From the NCBI GenBank assembly GCA_037043015.1, contig CM073323.1, positions 14,711,258 to 14,775,257 on the forward strand: a stretch of 64,000 nucleotides of DNA, written 5' to 3'. The DNA is from Bryum argenteum. Lineage: Eukaryota > Streptophyta > Bryopsida > Bryales > Bryaceae. The position numbers and the translations under genes are program-made. This document shows positions 23,941 to 36,280 of this stretch, piece after piece. Each line of letters begins with the position of its first letter. Position 1 is the stretch's first letter. The notes beneath the pieces are model-generated. The model was not told the DNA's origin, ran no database searches, and saw nothing but the letters and a program-made list of their open reading frames with translations.

Positions 23941-26900
23941 ATGGCGACAATTGCTGGGATGCAATGCAACTCAACCATGAATTCTTTGAGGGCGTCACAA
24001 GCTTCGCTGGCTTGTGTGAAGCCTTCAAGGTTAGGTCACTTGAGGGGCACGAGCATGGTGAGGTTAAGACGGAGAGGACCAGGGGGAGCTCTGTGTATGG
24101 CGCTGGAGAGGAAGGACAATTTGCAGCTACCGGGCAAGAAACAAGCAGCTGAAGAGGATGATGGTAATCGACGAGTCGATCCCTTGGGATTCCTCAAAGA
24201 GAAAAACCTCAAGACGAAAGCATTCCAGACATTTACACGTGAAAGGTACTGTCCTAAAACCTGAAACCCCAAACACTCTCCTCTTCTCTCTTCCCTATAC
24301 TATTTGCCCGGCTTTGATGATGTGCTCACTAACTATCTCAAATGTCATTCAAAGTGAGTATTACTGAACGAGACTTTCCAGTGTAGAGATGACGAAGGTT
24401 GTTTTCCTATTCGATTATCAGGCCCCTCTAATGTTTGTACGTTGTCTTGCGCAGATACAAGGCACTGAAGGATTTGAAGGAACAAATTGCAGATCGTGAT
24501 GAGGATCTCATTGAGTTTGCCAATGCGTAAGGCACTGTACTTCATGAATTCTTTAGCATGTCACTAAGATTCTTGCCATTTTTCCTTGGTGATAGTAAGG
24601 CTGAGGATACTTAGTTGACATTGTCAATCCCCCAACCTCCAATTCTTGACCATGGGATAGCTTGTCGAGATGCTGGCATTAGCATGTTGGAGTCTTTCAG
24701 CATATCCACTTCATTGTTTAAAAGTTCGTCTCTCTTGGTTTATGTACGATATTCGGCAGGTATGAGAATATGGGAATGAAACGACATCCTGAACATCACG
24801 TCGAACATTATGAATGGGCTCCAGGTACTCTTTCAATGCTTGGCTGCCACATTAACTCCTTTTGTGGGACTGGATTTCTAGATGGTTTTCCTTTATGCCA
24901 TTGCTAGCGAACGTTTATGTTGCTGTCATCTTGCACAGCTGCGAGATTCTGCTCAGTGGTCGGAGACTTCAACAGCTGGGAGCACAGGAAACATTGTGCC
25001 GGCGAGGGTTACTTGGGCAAGGATGACTTTGGTTATTATCGAGTACGCATAGAGGACGAACTTCGCGACGGAGAAGAGGAGGATAATATAACCCAAGTAC
25101 GTTGATCGCATCACCTGAGTTAGTATTTCTATACTTCGGATGGTCACGAAACAACAGTTCCCTCAGTAAAGTGAACTGTTTCAAGAACAATACAAGGAAA
25201 ATCGTTCCATGATTCATTGGAAGGATTCTCACCTCCTCTTTGTTACTTTATCAGAAGTCATTTCCTCAAGCAGCTGTGCTTTAGTGTATGCTAATGCTGA
25301 TAGATTTTTACCAGGAGTACAATTATGCGGCACACTACGACAAGGGAGATGAAGACTTTGACGCGGATGAGTTGTTCGAGAGGATAGACAACGAGTATTG
25401 GGAACCTGGGGAGGATGAATTTATGAATGGACACAAGGAGGAGGTAGCACTGGAGTTGTTCAAGACAGTGTTCGGCAAGGATTTTGATCCAGTAGAGATA
25501 ATGAACGAGGCCATGCGCAAACCCAAGCCGAAGAAAAAACAGAAACGGTACTTTGATGAGGATGACAGTGATGACGAGGATGATGATGATGATTATTCGC
25601 AACAGCCTCAAAGTCTAGACGAGTTCAAGGCTTCGGTGGAGGCTCACATGGAGGAATGGTTAGCGAATAATGAGCAGGCACAGAGAGGCAAGGACCTGCC
25701 CCCCATTACAGTCATAGATGATGGAAGCAACTCCGACGTCGTTGATTTTATTGATGATCCTGTGTGGAGGAAACGGGTGGAGGAGAAAGAGATCCCTGAG
25801 AATTATTGGGAGCATTTTGTTAAAGGCCGAAAGGCTTGGCAGAAGAAGTACCGCCCCGGTATACCCCATGGCGGCCGCTACCGTGTTTACTTTCATACTC
25901 CAGAGGGACCCTTGGAGCGTGTCTCTGCATGGGCTTCTTATGTTCTCCCCGGTAAGCAAATCGCATCTTCATCTCAACCATCTGAATGTTGCAGTGCTGG
26001 CCTTTCACCAGCCAGTTTACAGATTAGAACCAGCTACTTAATGCTGTCTCTGCCCAGCATTATACTACCTAACTTCCACAATGAAAATTACATCCATTTC
26101 CACCAGCTATCTGAAATTTTTGACAAGTTTGCTAACCCACCTACACTAACTGAAAAGCCTATTTCTCGATTAGATGCCTCCTTGCAAATGCATAGACACT
26201 ATTTTGTTTACAAGCTGATGGAACAGTTAGCAAGTTAGGTTTTGAGATTTTGCGAATAGCCTCTAGGTAACCAGAAATAGCCACTAGGTTCAAGATGTAA
26301 TTAGATATACTGTGACCAACGATCATACTTTTGGAGGAGTGGTTGATACTTGATGACCCTTCATGTTGATCGCAGATGCAGAGGGAAATGAAGTTAGTGG
26401 GATATTCTGGGACCTTCCCGAGGATCAGCAACACGTCTGGAAGTTCGAGCAACCTACGAAACCACAGACATTACGAATTTATGAATGCCATGTTGGCATT
26501 AGCGGTGAAAATCCTGAAATCACGTCATTCAATCATTTCACTGACAAGGTAGATTTATGACAATCTAGTCGTTTCCACTCAAAGATGATCAGTACTTGTG
26601 GCCACATGCATATGACATGTGCATCATGTGTGCAGGTCCTTCCTTTGGTTAAACAAGCAGGGTACAACGTCGTTCAGATTATTGGCATACAAGAACATGC
26701 TGAGTATTCTAGTGTTGGCTATAAGGTAACTTATTCTTACCCTTGTATCCATCCCACCCCACCCTTCTGCCCTGACAGAAGCTCTTGTGAAGCTTTAATT
26801 GAAATGGAGCGATTGTACTGTGCAAGCTAGAAGTAGAAAGATTTGTTTCAAGAGTGACTTATGAAGCGATTTAGAGAAGTTTTCAAGTTTAGAGGTTTCT

Positions 26901-29900
26901 GATTTTGTCTTCATTGGCATCGATTGCTGACTTCTCGTGTACTTCTTTTTGGTCACGCTCGGACATTGGCAGGTTACTAATTTCTTCGCAGTTAGTAGTC
27001 GCTTTGGGACGCCCGAAGATTTTAAACGGCTCGTTGACACTGCTCACGGTCAGTGCACTGCAACTTGATGATACATTTTGTAGCTTGCTCTGATACTCAA
27101 TGTAGTAACATGCTTTAATTTTTTTTCAACTGTCTCGTTCCATTACTCACATGGTTAAGTGTAATCGAATTTGAACGTTTTTCTTGATGTTCATATTCTG
27201 CCTTTTTGGCTCAATACCTGTCCTTGTGGAGGTGCAGGTTTGGGGTTGATGGTTACAATGGACATTGTTCACTCTCATGCTGCTCCAAATGAAGGCAATG
27301 GGCTAGCTGCTTTTGATGGAGCTAATGATTGTTATTTCTACCCAGGTGATTATGGAATCCTTCCCATTTCTAAATCAAAACCGTGTGTGGCTAAAACCTC
27401 GCGCGGGCATCTCAGAGAGTAGACAGGCATCGAGAAACAGGCCTAGTTTGCATTCATTTTATCGTAGTTGTATTCGAGAACCCCATTTTTTGTGCATAGG
27501 CCCCGTAGCTGCATTTTCAACTTCTTCAGTAAAAAATTAGCTTGATGGGAGGGGAGTACGTCTTTAATACAATAATTGGTGCGCACTGTGTGAAGGTTAG
27601 TGGTTATTTCATTACAGAAGACCTCGACTAGAATTCCAGAACTCTTGCTGTCTCTTCCTAACCCGAAATATATCAAGAATAGGTTCACTTCGACTAAAAT
27701 TCACTTATCAACTTTTATTCATGACAAACAGGAAAGAGAGGGCTTCACAAACATTGGGGTACGCGAATGTTCAAGTATGGCGAGTATGAAGTTCTCCGTT
27801 TTCTGTTATCCAACTTAAAGTGGTATGCCCCTTTTAACATCTTTTCTCATTCGCGTTACAGAATGGGTGATGACTTAACTGATCAAAAGTGCTGACTGGT
27901 GGATCTAAATGCAGGTGGGTGAAAGAGTATCGTATCGATGGGTTTCACTTCCACTCAGTCACCTCCATGCTTTACACGCATAATGGATTTACCCCGTTCA
28001 CAAATGGAATTGAAGAGTAAGTTGGAACTGATGCTTTTGTTCAAAAAGATGAGGTTAGGGACTTCTTTATCAGCAATATTTCTTGAACCAACCTTCAAGA
28101 TCTCCTGATCTCGATGCCGAAGCACTAGGCACATGAATCGCAGACGCATTAGCAAGTGGTCTCTTTTTATCGTGAATATTCTACATAAGCTGGCTTCAAA
28201 GATGGTGCTTATCTAGATTATGTAATTGCTCCTGACTTGAGTAGTACAGGAAAGGCTTACCTTACAACGGTGTGATTGTTATGCAGTTACTGTAATCAAT
28301 ATGTTGATAAAGATGCACTCATTTACTTGTGTCTAGCCAACGAGATGCTGCATGAGCTTTCACCCAACATGATAACCATTGCCGAGGATGTAAGCCCTTT
28401 ACCTCGTTGTTTTCTGTTCTGCAATTCACACTAGTTTAGATCCAATTTTACGTATCGCATGTAATGCTTACTGTTGTATTGTGTTTGCATGATGAGTACG
28501 GTTACTTATAGGATCATGTTCCGATTCTTTGAGTTATGTTAATACTTACATCGATGTGTTGAATATGAAGGCCACGTTCTATCCAGGATTGGTTGATCCC
28601 ATTAGCAAAGGAGGGCTGGGTTTCGACTATTACGTGAATCTTGCGCCATCTGAGATGTGGCCTTATCTAATCACCAACGTCCCAGTTCAAGACTGGAGCG
28701 TATCTGAGGCAAGTGTCTTATGATCCTTTGGAATCAATGTTGAGATTACTATTGGGGGGCGCTTGGGTATATTTCTTCAGTTTCTGAGTACTGTGGTTCT
28801 AGTATCTCATGCTTGAATAGTATGCACGACGATGAAAACGTTTATTGATTGTTGACATCTCTCCATTGGCTCCAGATTGCAAAGACTTTGACGAGCAGTG
28901 AGAATACATTGAAAGCTCTGGCTTTTGCTGAGAATCATAACCAGGTTAGTAGCTTATGTTAGGCTGGGCACATCAGTGTGTTGTTTTATTTTATCAAGGT
29001 TAACGAATGGAGGTCCTTATAAATTTCACGTTTTCTCGCTGATTGTTGTTTGGTTGCTATGACTAGTCTATCATCGGTGGGCAATCACTTGCCGAGGCTC
29101 TTTTTGGCGACAAAGTCGACAGAAAATTTTCGAAGTTAGAAGGCATCTCTTTACACAAAGTATGAGTTTGGTCCTTTTCCATATTCTTGGCTTCTTTCTC
29201 TGACCTTTATAATCTTGAAGATGCTCCAAGATCGTTCTCTTCTCTCTTGGATTAACTTTATCGCTGGCACTTAGAACCGATGTTAATGCCTCTGTCAAGT
29301 AGTAACGTACTTGTCTGACTGTGCAGATGATACGGCTAATCACTATGAGCTTAGCAGGAAGTGCATATTTGAATTTTATGGGTAATGAATTTGGGCATCC
29401 CGAGGTACGCTTCTGCCTTATCCTACATCACTTTTATGTACTTGCGGTTACCGATCTTTATTAACCCATACATACCTTTATTCAAAGAAGGAATCTCAGA
29501 TCTTAATATTATCTTTTGGAATGGTAGGGCCATATTTGACCACTTTGGGCGATTGCAGTAGAATAACATTCATCAGGAATTGGGGTTGTTAGTGGGTAGA
29601 ATTTCCAAGATCCAAAAACAACTATTCGTTTGCGCATGCCTATAGACGCTGGGACCTTCTCCAGGGACAAGGTCCTCATTCACAACTGGCAGCTTTTGAT
29701 CAAGTGAGTGAAAGCATCATCTTAATGAAGGACACGCATGAGATTTAAGTTACTAGCCGATAGACGAGAACATAATAGTTTACAGTGATATATACATGAT
29801 GTGTCAAATCTTCTTTTTGGCTAGATGGAATGCCATTGTGCTTATGTTGCTGCAAGACTTACAAAGATGCACCGATCTATACTGATTATAATGATCTTGT

Positions 29901-31107
29901 GATGAAGGCACTTATGGAAGCAGATGAGACAATGAACTTACTTGGTCAAGGACTTCCTAAAATGTGCCATGTAAACGACACTACAAAGGTACGCTTGCTA
30001 TTTCTGATATTTGGTTGGTAATCTGCTCAATTTGTATTCTTTCATACACTGCACATAAATTGTCATATCGGCTTGACAGGTTATTGTGTATACAAGAGGT
30101 AATCTCTTATTCGCATTCAACTTCCACGTCACGGACACATACGAGATGTACAAAGTAGGTGTACACGAAGCTGGAGAATATGAGGTATAAGAATCCTCCC
30201 TGACCGTAATATACACATGCATGGTGCATAGGTCTTCTTGAACATGAGATTGACCTAGAATGGGAAGGATAATATCTCATGTCTCCATATAAGGTGCTGC
30301 CGATTGATCCATCAGACCGATCTGACATTGGTACCAAGATGTGTTTTGTGCCCTGAGCTCACATGTGTTACTTAGGAGCATTATTGCCAATGTGGACCGG
30401 GATATAAATATGGTGCAATTCAGTGAAGAGATCGAGGAATGTCTCGAAATAGCCTTTACATGCATAATAGTCTCTGCATCCGGTTGGAGCCATTACGAGA
30501 ATGTTAAGTCTTCTCACTTGTGCAGCTGATACTAAACTCGGATCAATCCAATTTTGGCGGCCTTGCTCAAATGCGAGAAGCTGAAGGACTACTGAAAACC
30601 TCTCGTACGCAGTAAGTTCAAGACCGTCACGCTTTTTTCTATTTCCATAGGACACGTTATTTTGTATGGTTCTGAATTTTAGCTGTCCGTGCATGATTTT
30701 TAACCACTGGCAAGTCTCGTACTTGACACTAGATTTTTAGTCTTTCTTATTGATTGGTTTTTGTGGGCCTTGTTTGTTTGTTGACTTCTCCCTTTTTGAA
30801 AATCTCTGGGCATGGTGCAGATCAGATGAACTTCCGAACACGGCACTGTTGGTTCTGCCTCAATTGAGTGCACAAGTAAGTTTAGTTTCTATCTTCGCGA
30901 CTTTGATTGCGGCCACACGTTGTTGAATATGGAAAATTTTGGCACACGTGGTAGCAATTGTATGCATGGCCTGTGTTGATGAGCGTTTGATACTTTTGTT
31001 GTTGTACTGGCTGTAGCGTTGAACTTGCTTAATCATGCATCATTCTTGCCGTGTTCTTTGTGCAGGTGTACAAGTTGGTAAGAGTATTTGAAACTAGTAA
31101 GAGATAG
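23941..31107 (+). CDS. BE1: Plastid BE1-type glucan branching enzyme-like protein (22 exons)
   Basis: I assembled 22 exons (23941-24245, 24455-24526, 24760-24824, 24939-25096, 25315-25951, 26376-26548, 26636-26725, 26973-27048, 27238-27345, 27732-27822, 27915-28016, 28287-28389, 28571-28708, 28876-28944, 29067-29159, 29327-29404, 29593-29703, 29908-29988, 30080-30184, 30526-30611, 30821-30875, 31066-31107). They stay in phase for 945 residues. A transit-peptide-like Arg/Ser-rich N-terminus, a CBM48 domain ([20 protein letters not shown]), a highly acidic insert, a GH13 barrel and a C-terminal all-beta domain follow in order. The closest family I know is plant BE1 (Arabidopsis At3g20440, EMB2729), essential for embryo development. 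Region I is DIVHSH and the general acid is Glu659 (TIAED), but the nucleophile position holds His605 ([10 protein letters not shown]) and region IV reads AENHNQ instead of xxxHD. As I recall, the Arabidopsis protein has the same changes. An alternative start lies at 23914. The intron after exon 13 is GC-AG. Confidence 0.93.
28709..28875 (+). other. GC-AG intron in the branching-enzyme gene
   Basis: The donor reads GAG/GCAAGT at 28708/28709 and the acceptor CTCCAG/ATTGC at 28875/28876. Use of GC as donor keeps phase 0 and joins WSVSE to IAKTLTSS, as in the protein family. The only nearby GT (GTGTCT) breaks phase. GCAAGT is the usual context of the minor GC-AG class. Confidence 0.75.
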
Positions 31108-33873
31108 TCATGTAGCATTATACAAACTTCTTTTTGGGTTATGGCAGCCTACTTAACCCTTAATTGTCGAAGCTCTTTCGAGTCACTCAAAAATCTTGTT
31201 GTACAAAATTGAAGCAATTGGTAAGAAAGTATTAAGATTTGAAGTTTGCAACAGTAAGATCCTCAAGTGAGTTCACCTCTCCATGTGATTAAATTGTTCA
31301 ATTTAGAATATGAATGTCTTCGAATAAGTTCAATTTGAAATGTGAAAGAATTCAGCAAGATTGAAGCTCTGGTATAAGCATTGACCACCTGGTTTTGGAC
31401 TAACAAAGGACACTATTGTTGATAAGACAAGATGGTGTCCCATTGATTAGAACTTTCAAAGTACAAATTGAAAGTTCCTATGAACAAACAAAACAGGAAA
31501 GCAGGAAAGCACCCTCACATGTTCTCATCCAAAGTAACACCAAATAAAAGAGGTTAGTAAATGTGAACGAGGTGACGACAAGTGCTTACAACTTGGTATC
31601 GTCGTCACAAGTGAATATTCAAATTTAAATCAGAAGATTATAGCAAATAAGGCAATCAAAGTAAGCTAGCTAGACATTGGAAGTCCAACATCATCCATAA
31701 AAGTAGCCTCAGTTAGGAGGTATTTGTACAATATCAAATATATTCACAGTCAAGTAATACGAATTGGTGTGAAATGAAATTGGTATAAATACATAAAAAG
31801 CACTTAGGAGGAAATACAAATTGCTATTAAAATAGCAATAGCAACTACACTAAATTTGATAATTAGTGTTAGATACACTAATTTACATAAACATGTTATA
31901 AGTATAAGAAAGAGCTCTTAAGAATGTAAAAAGGCTTCAACTAAGAAAGTCAAAAAGTGAAAATTGGGAAGTCTAGTTAGCATAGAATAAAATAAAGCAT
32001 AAGGCCCATGCACATTGTGATGCATTTGAAAAAAATGTATACATAAAATCCGAGCTTACTTATGTACAAAAATATAAAATAATTCATTTTCCATGCTTTT
32101 GAAAGGCCTAAGCAAAAAGTTGCACTAAGTAAACTACTAACTTTGCATGGATATCAAACTACTCAAATGACAATCTAGAGCCTACAAGGTGAAATTCTCA
32201 AATATTGATGTACTTTCAAGTATGTAACCGCAGTATCTAGGATCTAGTATCTAACTTGTATGGGTATAAGTTAATCAAATCTCAAATTCAAATTTCTTAC
32301 CAATTGTGATATCGTAATGTTCAAAGTTGGAGAAAAAGTTTTTTTCCCTTTCTACAAGAAGTTTTTTGACTGCCAAAAAACCATTTTGTCAAAAATTCGA
32401 TGAGGCTCTTCAAATCCGTGTTTGGGTACTAATTATAGTCTAGTTCAATTGGTAGAAATCTTGAGCCAATTGAAGAAATACTTAAAATAAGGCATGAATT
32501 TGAGTGCAAGGGTTCTAGCTTTGAACTATTTTTCCTTAATGAAATTTTTGGCAGTTTTCACCATTGCAAGGCTATTAGTTGAGCCAAGTTATGTTTTTAA
32601 TGAAACTTTTTGGTACAAGAGTGTTATTGAGATAAAAATGAACAAATTTTGAGCTAGTGATTTTTGATTGCAAAATCCTTCTTAATAGTATTTTTACTCT
32701 AAAGTGAAAGTGATGGTATTTTGTAGTCTGCTTATTAGTATGTTATGATCTTGCAATCTATGAGATCTCATGATGCAAGTTTTGGTTCACATGACCTACA
32801 ACAAGTTTATAACAAGTTTGTACGGTTGAGATCTAAATAGCGTATCTTTATTTCCATTTATAACAATTTTTTTGAAAATGAGTTTTTGGCCAGAAATACC
32901 CCAAGGACGTATAGGGGTTAAGGATTAAGCCTAGTGAGCCATTGTTGAACCTGTGTTGATTTTGATCAATTTACCTTATGCATAGCAAGTACAAACACGA
33001 ATAATTTAAGTGACTCGAATGTATTGGTCAACACGTATGGAAATCAGTTATTTTCAAGAGAACTTAGAGAAACTGCTAGACCGAGCTTCAATTTCAATTT
33101 TTTACGTCTTTTCCCCGTTTATCCCCTAAAGTCGAATAGACCTCAGACTACCATAAAGTATGAGAATTTGTAAAAACTACCTACTTTTGATACAAGGTGA
33201 TAGTTTTTAAATTATGACGAGATTTTAGGTATGTAACCATAAGATCTAGTACTTTACTTGTATATACAATCTTATATTCAATTCCTTGCCGATTGTGAGA
33301 TCATAATGTTCAAAATGGAAGAGAAAGAATTTTCCTGTGTTGTCGAAATGGTAACTAGGTGAGTTAGGAACATGTCCATGCAATTTCAACTCCCATGCCA
33401 CTTAAAAAACCTAAAGAATCACTTGATTATTCACATAGAGGTATGTTAAAATTCAACCACAAAGGCTGATCTTTGACAACAAAAAACGCATGTGAAAAAT
33501 ACTTGGGTTGGAAATCCATACAATGAAATCATGCCTTGAAATCATATTTGCATGTGCAAAAAATAAAATCTCAATTTTTGGTGAGTTATTGAAGTTTATG
33601 TGATTCCAGTGATTTGGGGCAAATTTTGAGAATATATGAGCATACTGTATATATCACAGTATGGGCGTATTTTGGGCATTTTTCAACTAGTGTTTTCAAA
33701 CTTTTGACCGTCAACATCTCCTAAAGGATGAGGAATTGTTAAAGTGTGAAATGAGTTCTTGGAAATGTATGGAAAAAATTTCCAACTTGCAAATAGTTTT
33801 AATTTCATGCTAGCTAATAAATAATATTAGGTCAGAGATTGACCAAACCCCACATATGGCCTCACTCGACGGG
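31108..33873. repeat. AT-rich repeat-derived DNA with diverged repeat copies
   Basis: No gene seen. It includes a copy of an unclassified repeat at about 32440-32920, whose inverted match lies at 54040-54520; shared blocks are TTTTGGTTCACAT, CAAGTTTGTACG and AATACCCCAAGGACGTATAG. A third, partial inverted match (CCATTGCAAGGCTATT block) lies at about 55700-55950. Cores of the GTGAGAT(C/T)ATAA repeat occur at 32220-32335 and 33226-33330. Confidence 0.5.
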
Positions 33874-33877
33874 TTAA

Positions 33878-34614
33878 CCCTGGAACGTCGGAGCCCATAA
33901 CCGTGCCCTGAACTTTGATATGTCTTACTCTGAATCCTCCATTTCGCCACTTTACCTGAAAGTAAAATATTTTATTTTATTTTTCGTAGATGTGATCACA
34001 TGCTTTTCATATGCTGTAAAAATTTCAGATTTTTTGGGGAAAATTTGAAATTCAAGTGAATTTTCAAAGAAAAACCAAAAATAATTCATATCAAATACAA
34101 ATTACTTTCAAAAAATCTGAAATTTTTAGAATAAGGGGACATTGTAGTGAAGAATAGCATGGTGTAATCCATGGTTTCGTGTCATGCTATATTTGAAAAT
34201 TGAGAAAGAGACCCTATAGGCATGTAAACTTAAGGTGTCACTAATCACTAGATATTAGGAATTTCTTGAAATTCTAACTTGGAGTAGAAACAAGACTTGG
34301 TAAGATTCATTTTATGAATTGAGCTTGAACTCAAAAGAGATCATTTAGTTGCCTAAATTTGAGACTTAATAAAAGTAGGAAAAAGTTGCAGAAATGCACT
34401 TTGTGGTGATTTGTTTTTAACCATTCTTTCAACTTTCATACCACATGTGATCTTAGGAAATACCCTAAATGACCTCAAATGAATTCCATGATATGCTATT
34501 ATCATTCATAAATCCAATTACAAAAATCATGAATGAAATTCATCCCGCAATAATAGGTTACAGTGAAAATGTTCTGTTCATCGGACATAAAATGGCCGCT
34601 CCGACGTTCCAGGG
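33878..34614. mobile_element. piggyBac-like MITE (737 bp, TTAA target duplication)
   Basis: A 17-bp perfect terminal inverted repeat, CCCTGGAACGTCGGAGC, begins at 33878 and ends, inverted, at 34614. Each end is flanked by TTAA (33874-33877 and 34615-34618). A TTAA duplication with TIRs starting CCC is the signature of the piggyBac superfamily. The interior is AT-rich with no transposase coding capacity, so it is a non-autonomous (MITE) copy. It lies inside the AT-rich repeat zone upstream of the LINE. piggyBac is uncommon in land plants to my knowledge. Confidence 0.8.
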
Positions 34615-34618
34615 TTAA

Positions 34619-35277
34619 TCATATCAACGAATGTGCCGATTGCCGTTGCTCATCCACCGCCTCTCGCTCATCCATTTGGACGAACTCCTTCAGGTCGGGA
34701 TGAAATCCTGTCAACGAATAATCGCAGCATGCATCCTGCATCCATCCACCCGTTTCATCCCGACCCCGCGGTTAACTATTACTTTACTGCAGTTAACAAT
34801 TAATTTTATTTTACTTTGGGAGTCCTAGTCCCACCTATATAAGGAGGGATTTTGGCCATTCTCATTTACGTTTCTCACATTGCCATTTGCCTCACTTCCG
34901 ACAAAGTCATTTGCACCTCCATTTGATAAATTTCTTAAGTGGTGACCACTTGCTCCATCTAATTATCATTCCTATTTTATCCTATTCCTTTAACCAATAT
35001 TGCCCAATACCATTCCGAGCAAAAATGGGTATGATAAAGAGAACCCTCTGTTATGATAAGCGACCTCGGAACCTTCTAGAACCTTCTAGCAGATCTTACT
35101 CTCCGGTTAGTTCGAGTTAAGTAAAAGTCTAAAGGAAAAGTATCTAAAATTACTGCCCTAACTGGGGTATATATGTGAACTATATACAGGTTCAATAAGA
35201 TCTTTCAATACCAGTTTTATATATATTGCTTCCTCTTTCTTCTTGCTCACAACACCCTCATCAAGAAGGCATGGCAT
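34619..35277. other. Flank of the piggyBac-like MITE with a TATA-like box
   Basis: Non-coding sequence. A TATATAA at 34836-34842, in CCACCTATATAAGGAGG context, lies about 440 bp before the repeat-borne ORF that starts at 35278 and could be its promoter. This is inferred from the motif alone. Confidence 0.35.
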
Positions 35278-35769
35278 ATGGAGACGTTTGAAGAAAGTCC
35301 AATTCTCACCAAGAAGACAACAATGGACACTCCAAAGGAGCTTCCACCCCAAGATGACCTCTCCCATGAAGGGAATCCATCCAAGGAACAACAAACCGTG
35401 GAAGAGGGTATTCAACGTCTAAGAGAGCTTTACAAAAAAGAAGAAGCAAAAAAAGCTCAAAGAAGAATTCAAGTCATTAACATGAAGGCTCCAAGTAAGC
35501 GAACTAAGAAGACAACAATGCTTACAAAATGTAAACCTTTGCCTAAATCAACTCCACAAGTTGTAGAGTCAAGAGGATTTGTGGAGAGGAAAGAGGTCCC
35601 CGACATGGCCCCTCCCCGAGTTGTAAAGAGGAAAGAGATCCCGGACATGACTCCTCGAGTTCAAAAAGGAAGGTTATGGAGAAAATCCATCAAAGATCAT
35701 CACAAGCAAATCGTGTCTATGTGGCCACGCACAAACCGGGAGCGGCCCATTATTCTTCCCCGAGCATAG
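35278..35769 (+). CDS. Repeat-borne ORF with Arg/Lys-rich tail, unknown
   Basis: 163 residues starting METFEESPILTKKTT. It is charged and Lys/Glu-rich, with a repeated RKEIPDMTPRV-like module and a tail that reads RLWRKSIKDHHKQIVSMWPR then TNRERPIILPRA. The same tail, almost identical, is encoded on the minus strand at 51125-50742, and the DNA homology continues past the stop (ATTGTAACTCATGAATG). This is therefore part of a dispersed repeat, not a single-copy host gene. The 13.7-kb LINE is inserted right at its 3' end (target CGAGCATAGGA). I do not recognise the protein; it has no RT, integrase or transposase motif. Confidence 0.4.
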   Translation: METFEESPILTKKTTMDTPKELPPQDDLSHEGNPSKEQQTVEEGIQRLRELYKKEEAKKAQRRIQVINMKAPSKRTKKTTMLTKCKPLPKSTPQVVESRGFVERKEVPDMAPPRVVKRKEIPDMTPRVQKGRLWRKSIKDHHKQIVSMWPRTNRERPIILPRA

Positions 35770-35771
35770 GA
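35761..35771. repeat. Target-site duplication of the LINE, left copy
   Basis: CGAGCATAGGA occurs here and again at 49453-49463, on the two sides of the LINE. An uninterrupted relative of the site at about 50750-50765 (minus strand, CCGAGCATGGGAATTGTAAC) shows the empty arrangement. Confidence 0.85.
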
Positions 35772-36034
35772 TTATTATATTATAAGAACTCCAATCTTCA
35801 AATCAAAGATTGGCGTGAATACAGCGTCTGTTCGTAATGTCTTTACCTCAATGGCCACAGGACAAAGAGGTAAAAGAACAAAACTACTCACCTCTTACGA
35901 GAATAGACACTAAACTATACACGAAACTGAACTAAACTACAGTAACCGAGATAAAACTAAACTAAAGTAACCAAGATAGAACTATTTAGGGTGCGAGTGT
36001 TTGGCAAAGCAACGGGTGTTTTAAGTGGGATTTA

Positions 36035-36240
36035 GGTGGGTTCGTGGTCACCAAGCCGTGTAGTCCTAGGGTGGTTGAGGTGTGGGACTTTTGTAATCGT
36101 ACTGGTCCGAGTTCGAACCCCGACGGGCTCGTTTGAGCAGTACGCATGGCTTGGGGCTGTCTGTGAGTATATGGCACGAAAATATTATCAACCACCCGGC
36201 CTCTACCCGAGAAGCTGAGACTGAAGCAGTGCACTGCTAA
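36035..36240 (+). mobile_element. Possible tRNA-like SINE head inside the LINE 3' UTR
   Basis: On the plus strand, a box A-like GGTGGTTGAGGTG (about 36070) and a box B-like GAGTTCGAACCCCG (about 36108-36121) are spaced as in a tRNA-derived promoter, and the arrangement resembles the SINE head at 1-150. It lies between the LINE C-terminal stop (about 36281) and the LINE tail. It may be a SINE inserted in the LINE in opposite orientation, or a chance palindromic box B, since TTCGAA reads alike on both strands. Confidence 0.3.
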
Positions 36241-36280
36241 CAACAGTGGTTTGCACCACTACCCCCCCCTTTTTGTTTGT

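Noticed and set aside
31108-35277. Long terminal repeats or other retrovirus-like parts
   Set aside because: I found no paired direct repeats with TG...CA ends, primer site or protease/integrase motif. The AT-rich repeats stay unclassified.
35278-35769. Single-copy host gene
   Set aside because: A near-identical tail exists inverted at 50742-51125 with homologous flanks, so it is a repeat.
36050-36130. Functional tRNA gene in the LINE 3' region
   Set aside because: Box A and box B are present but I could not pair an acceptor stem or a proper anticodon arm; it is better read as a SINE head or chance.
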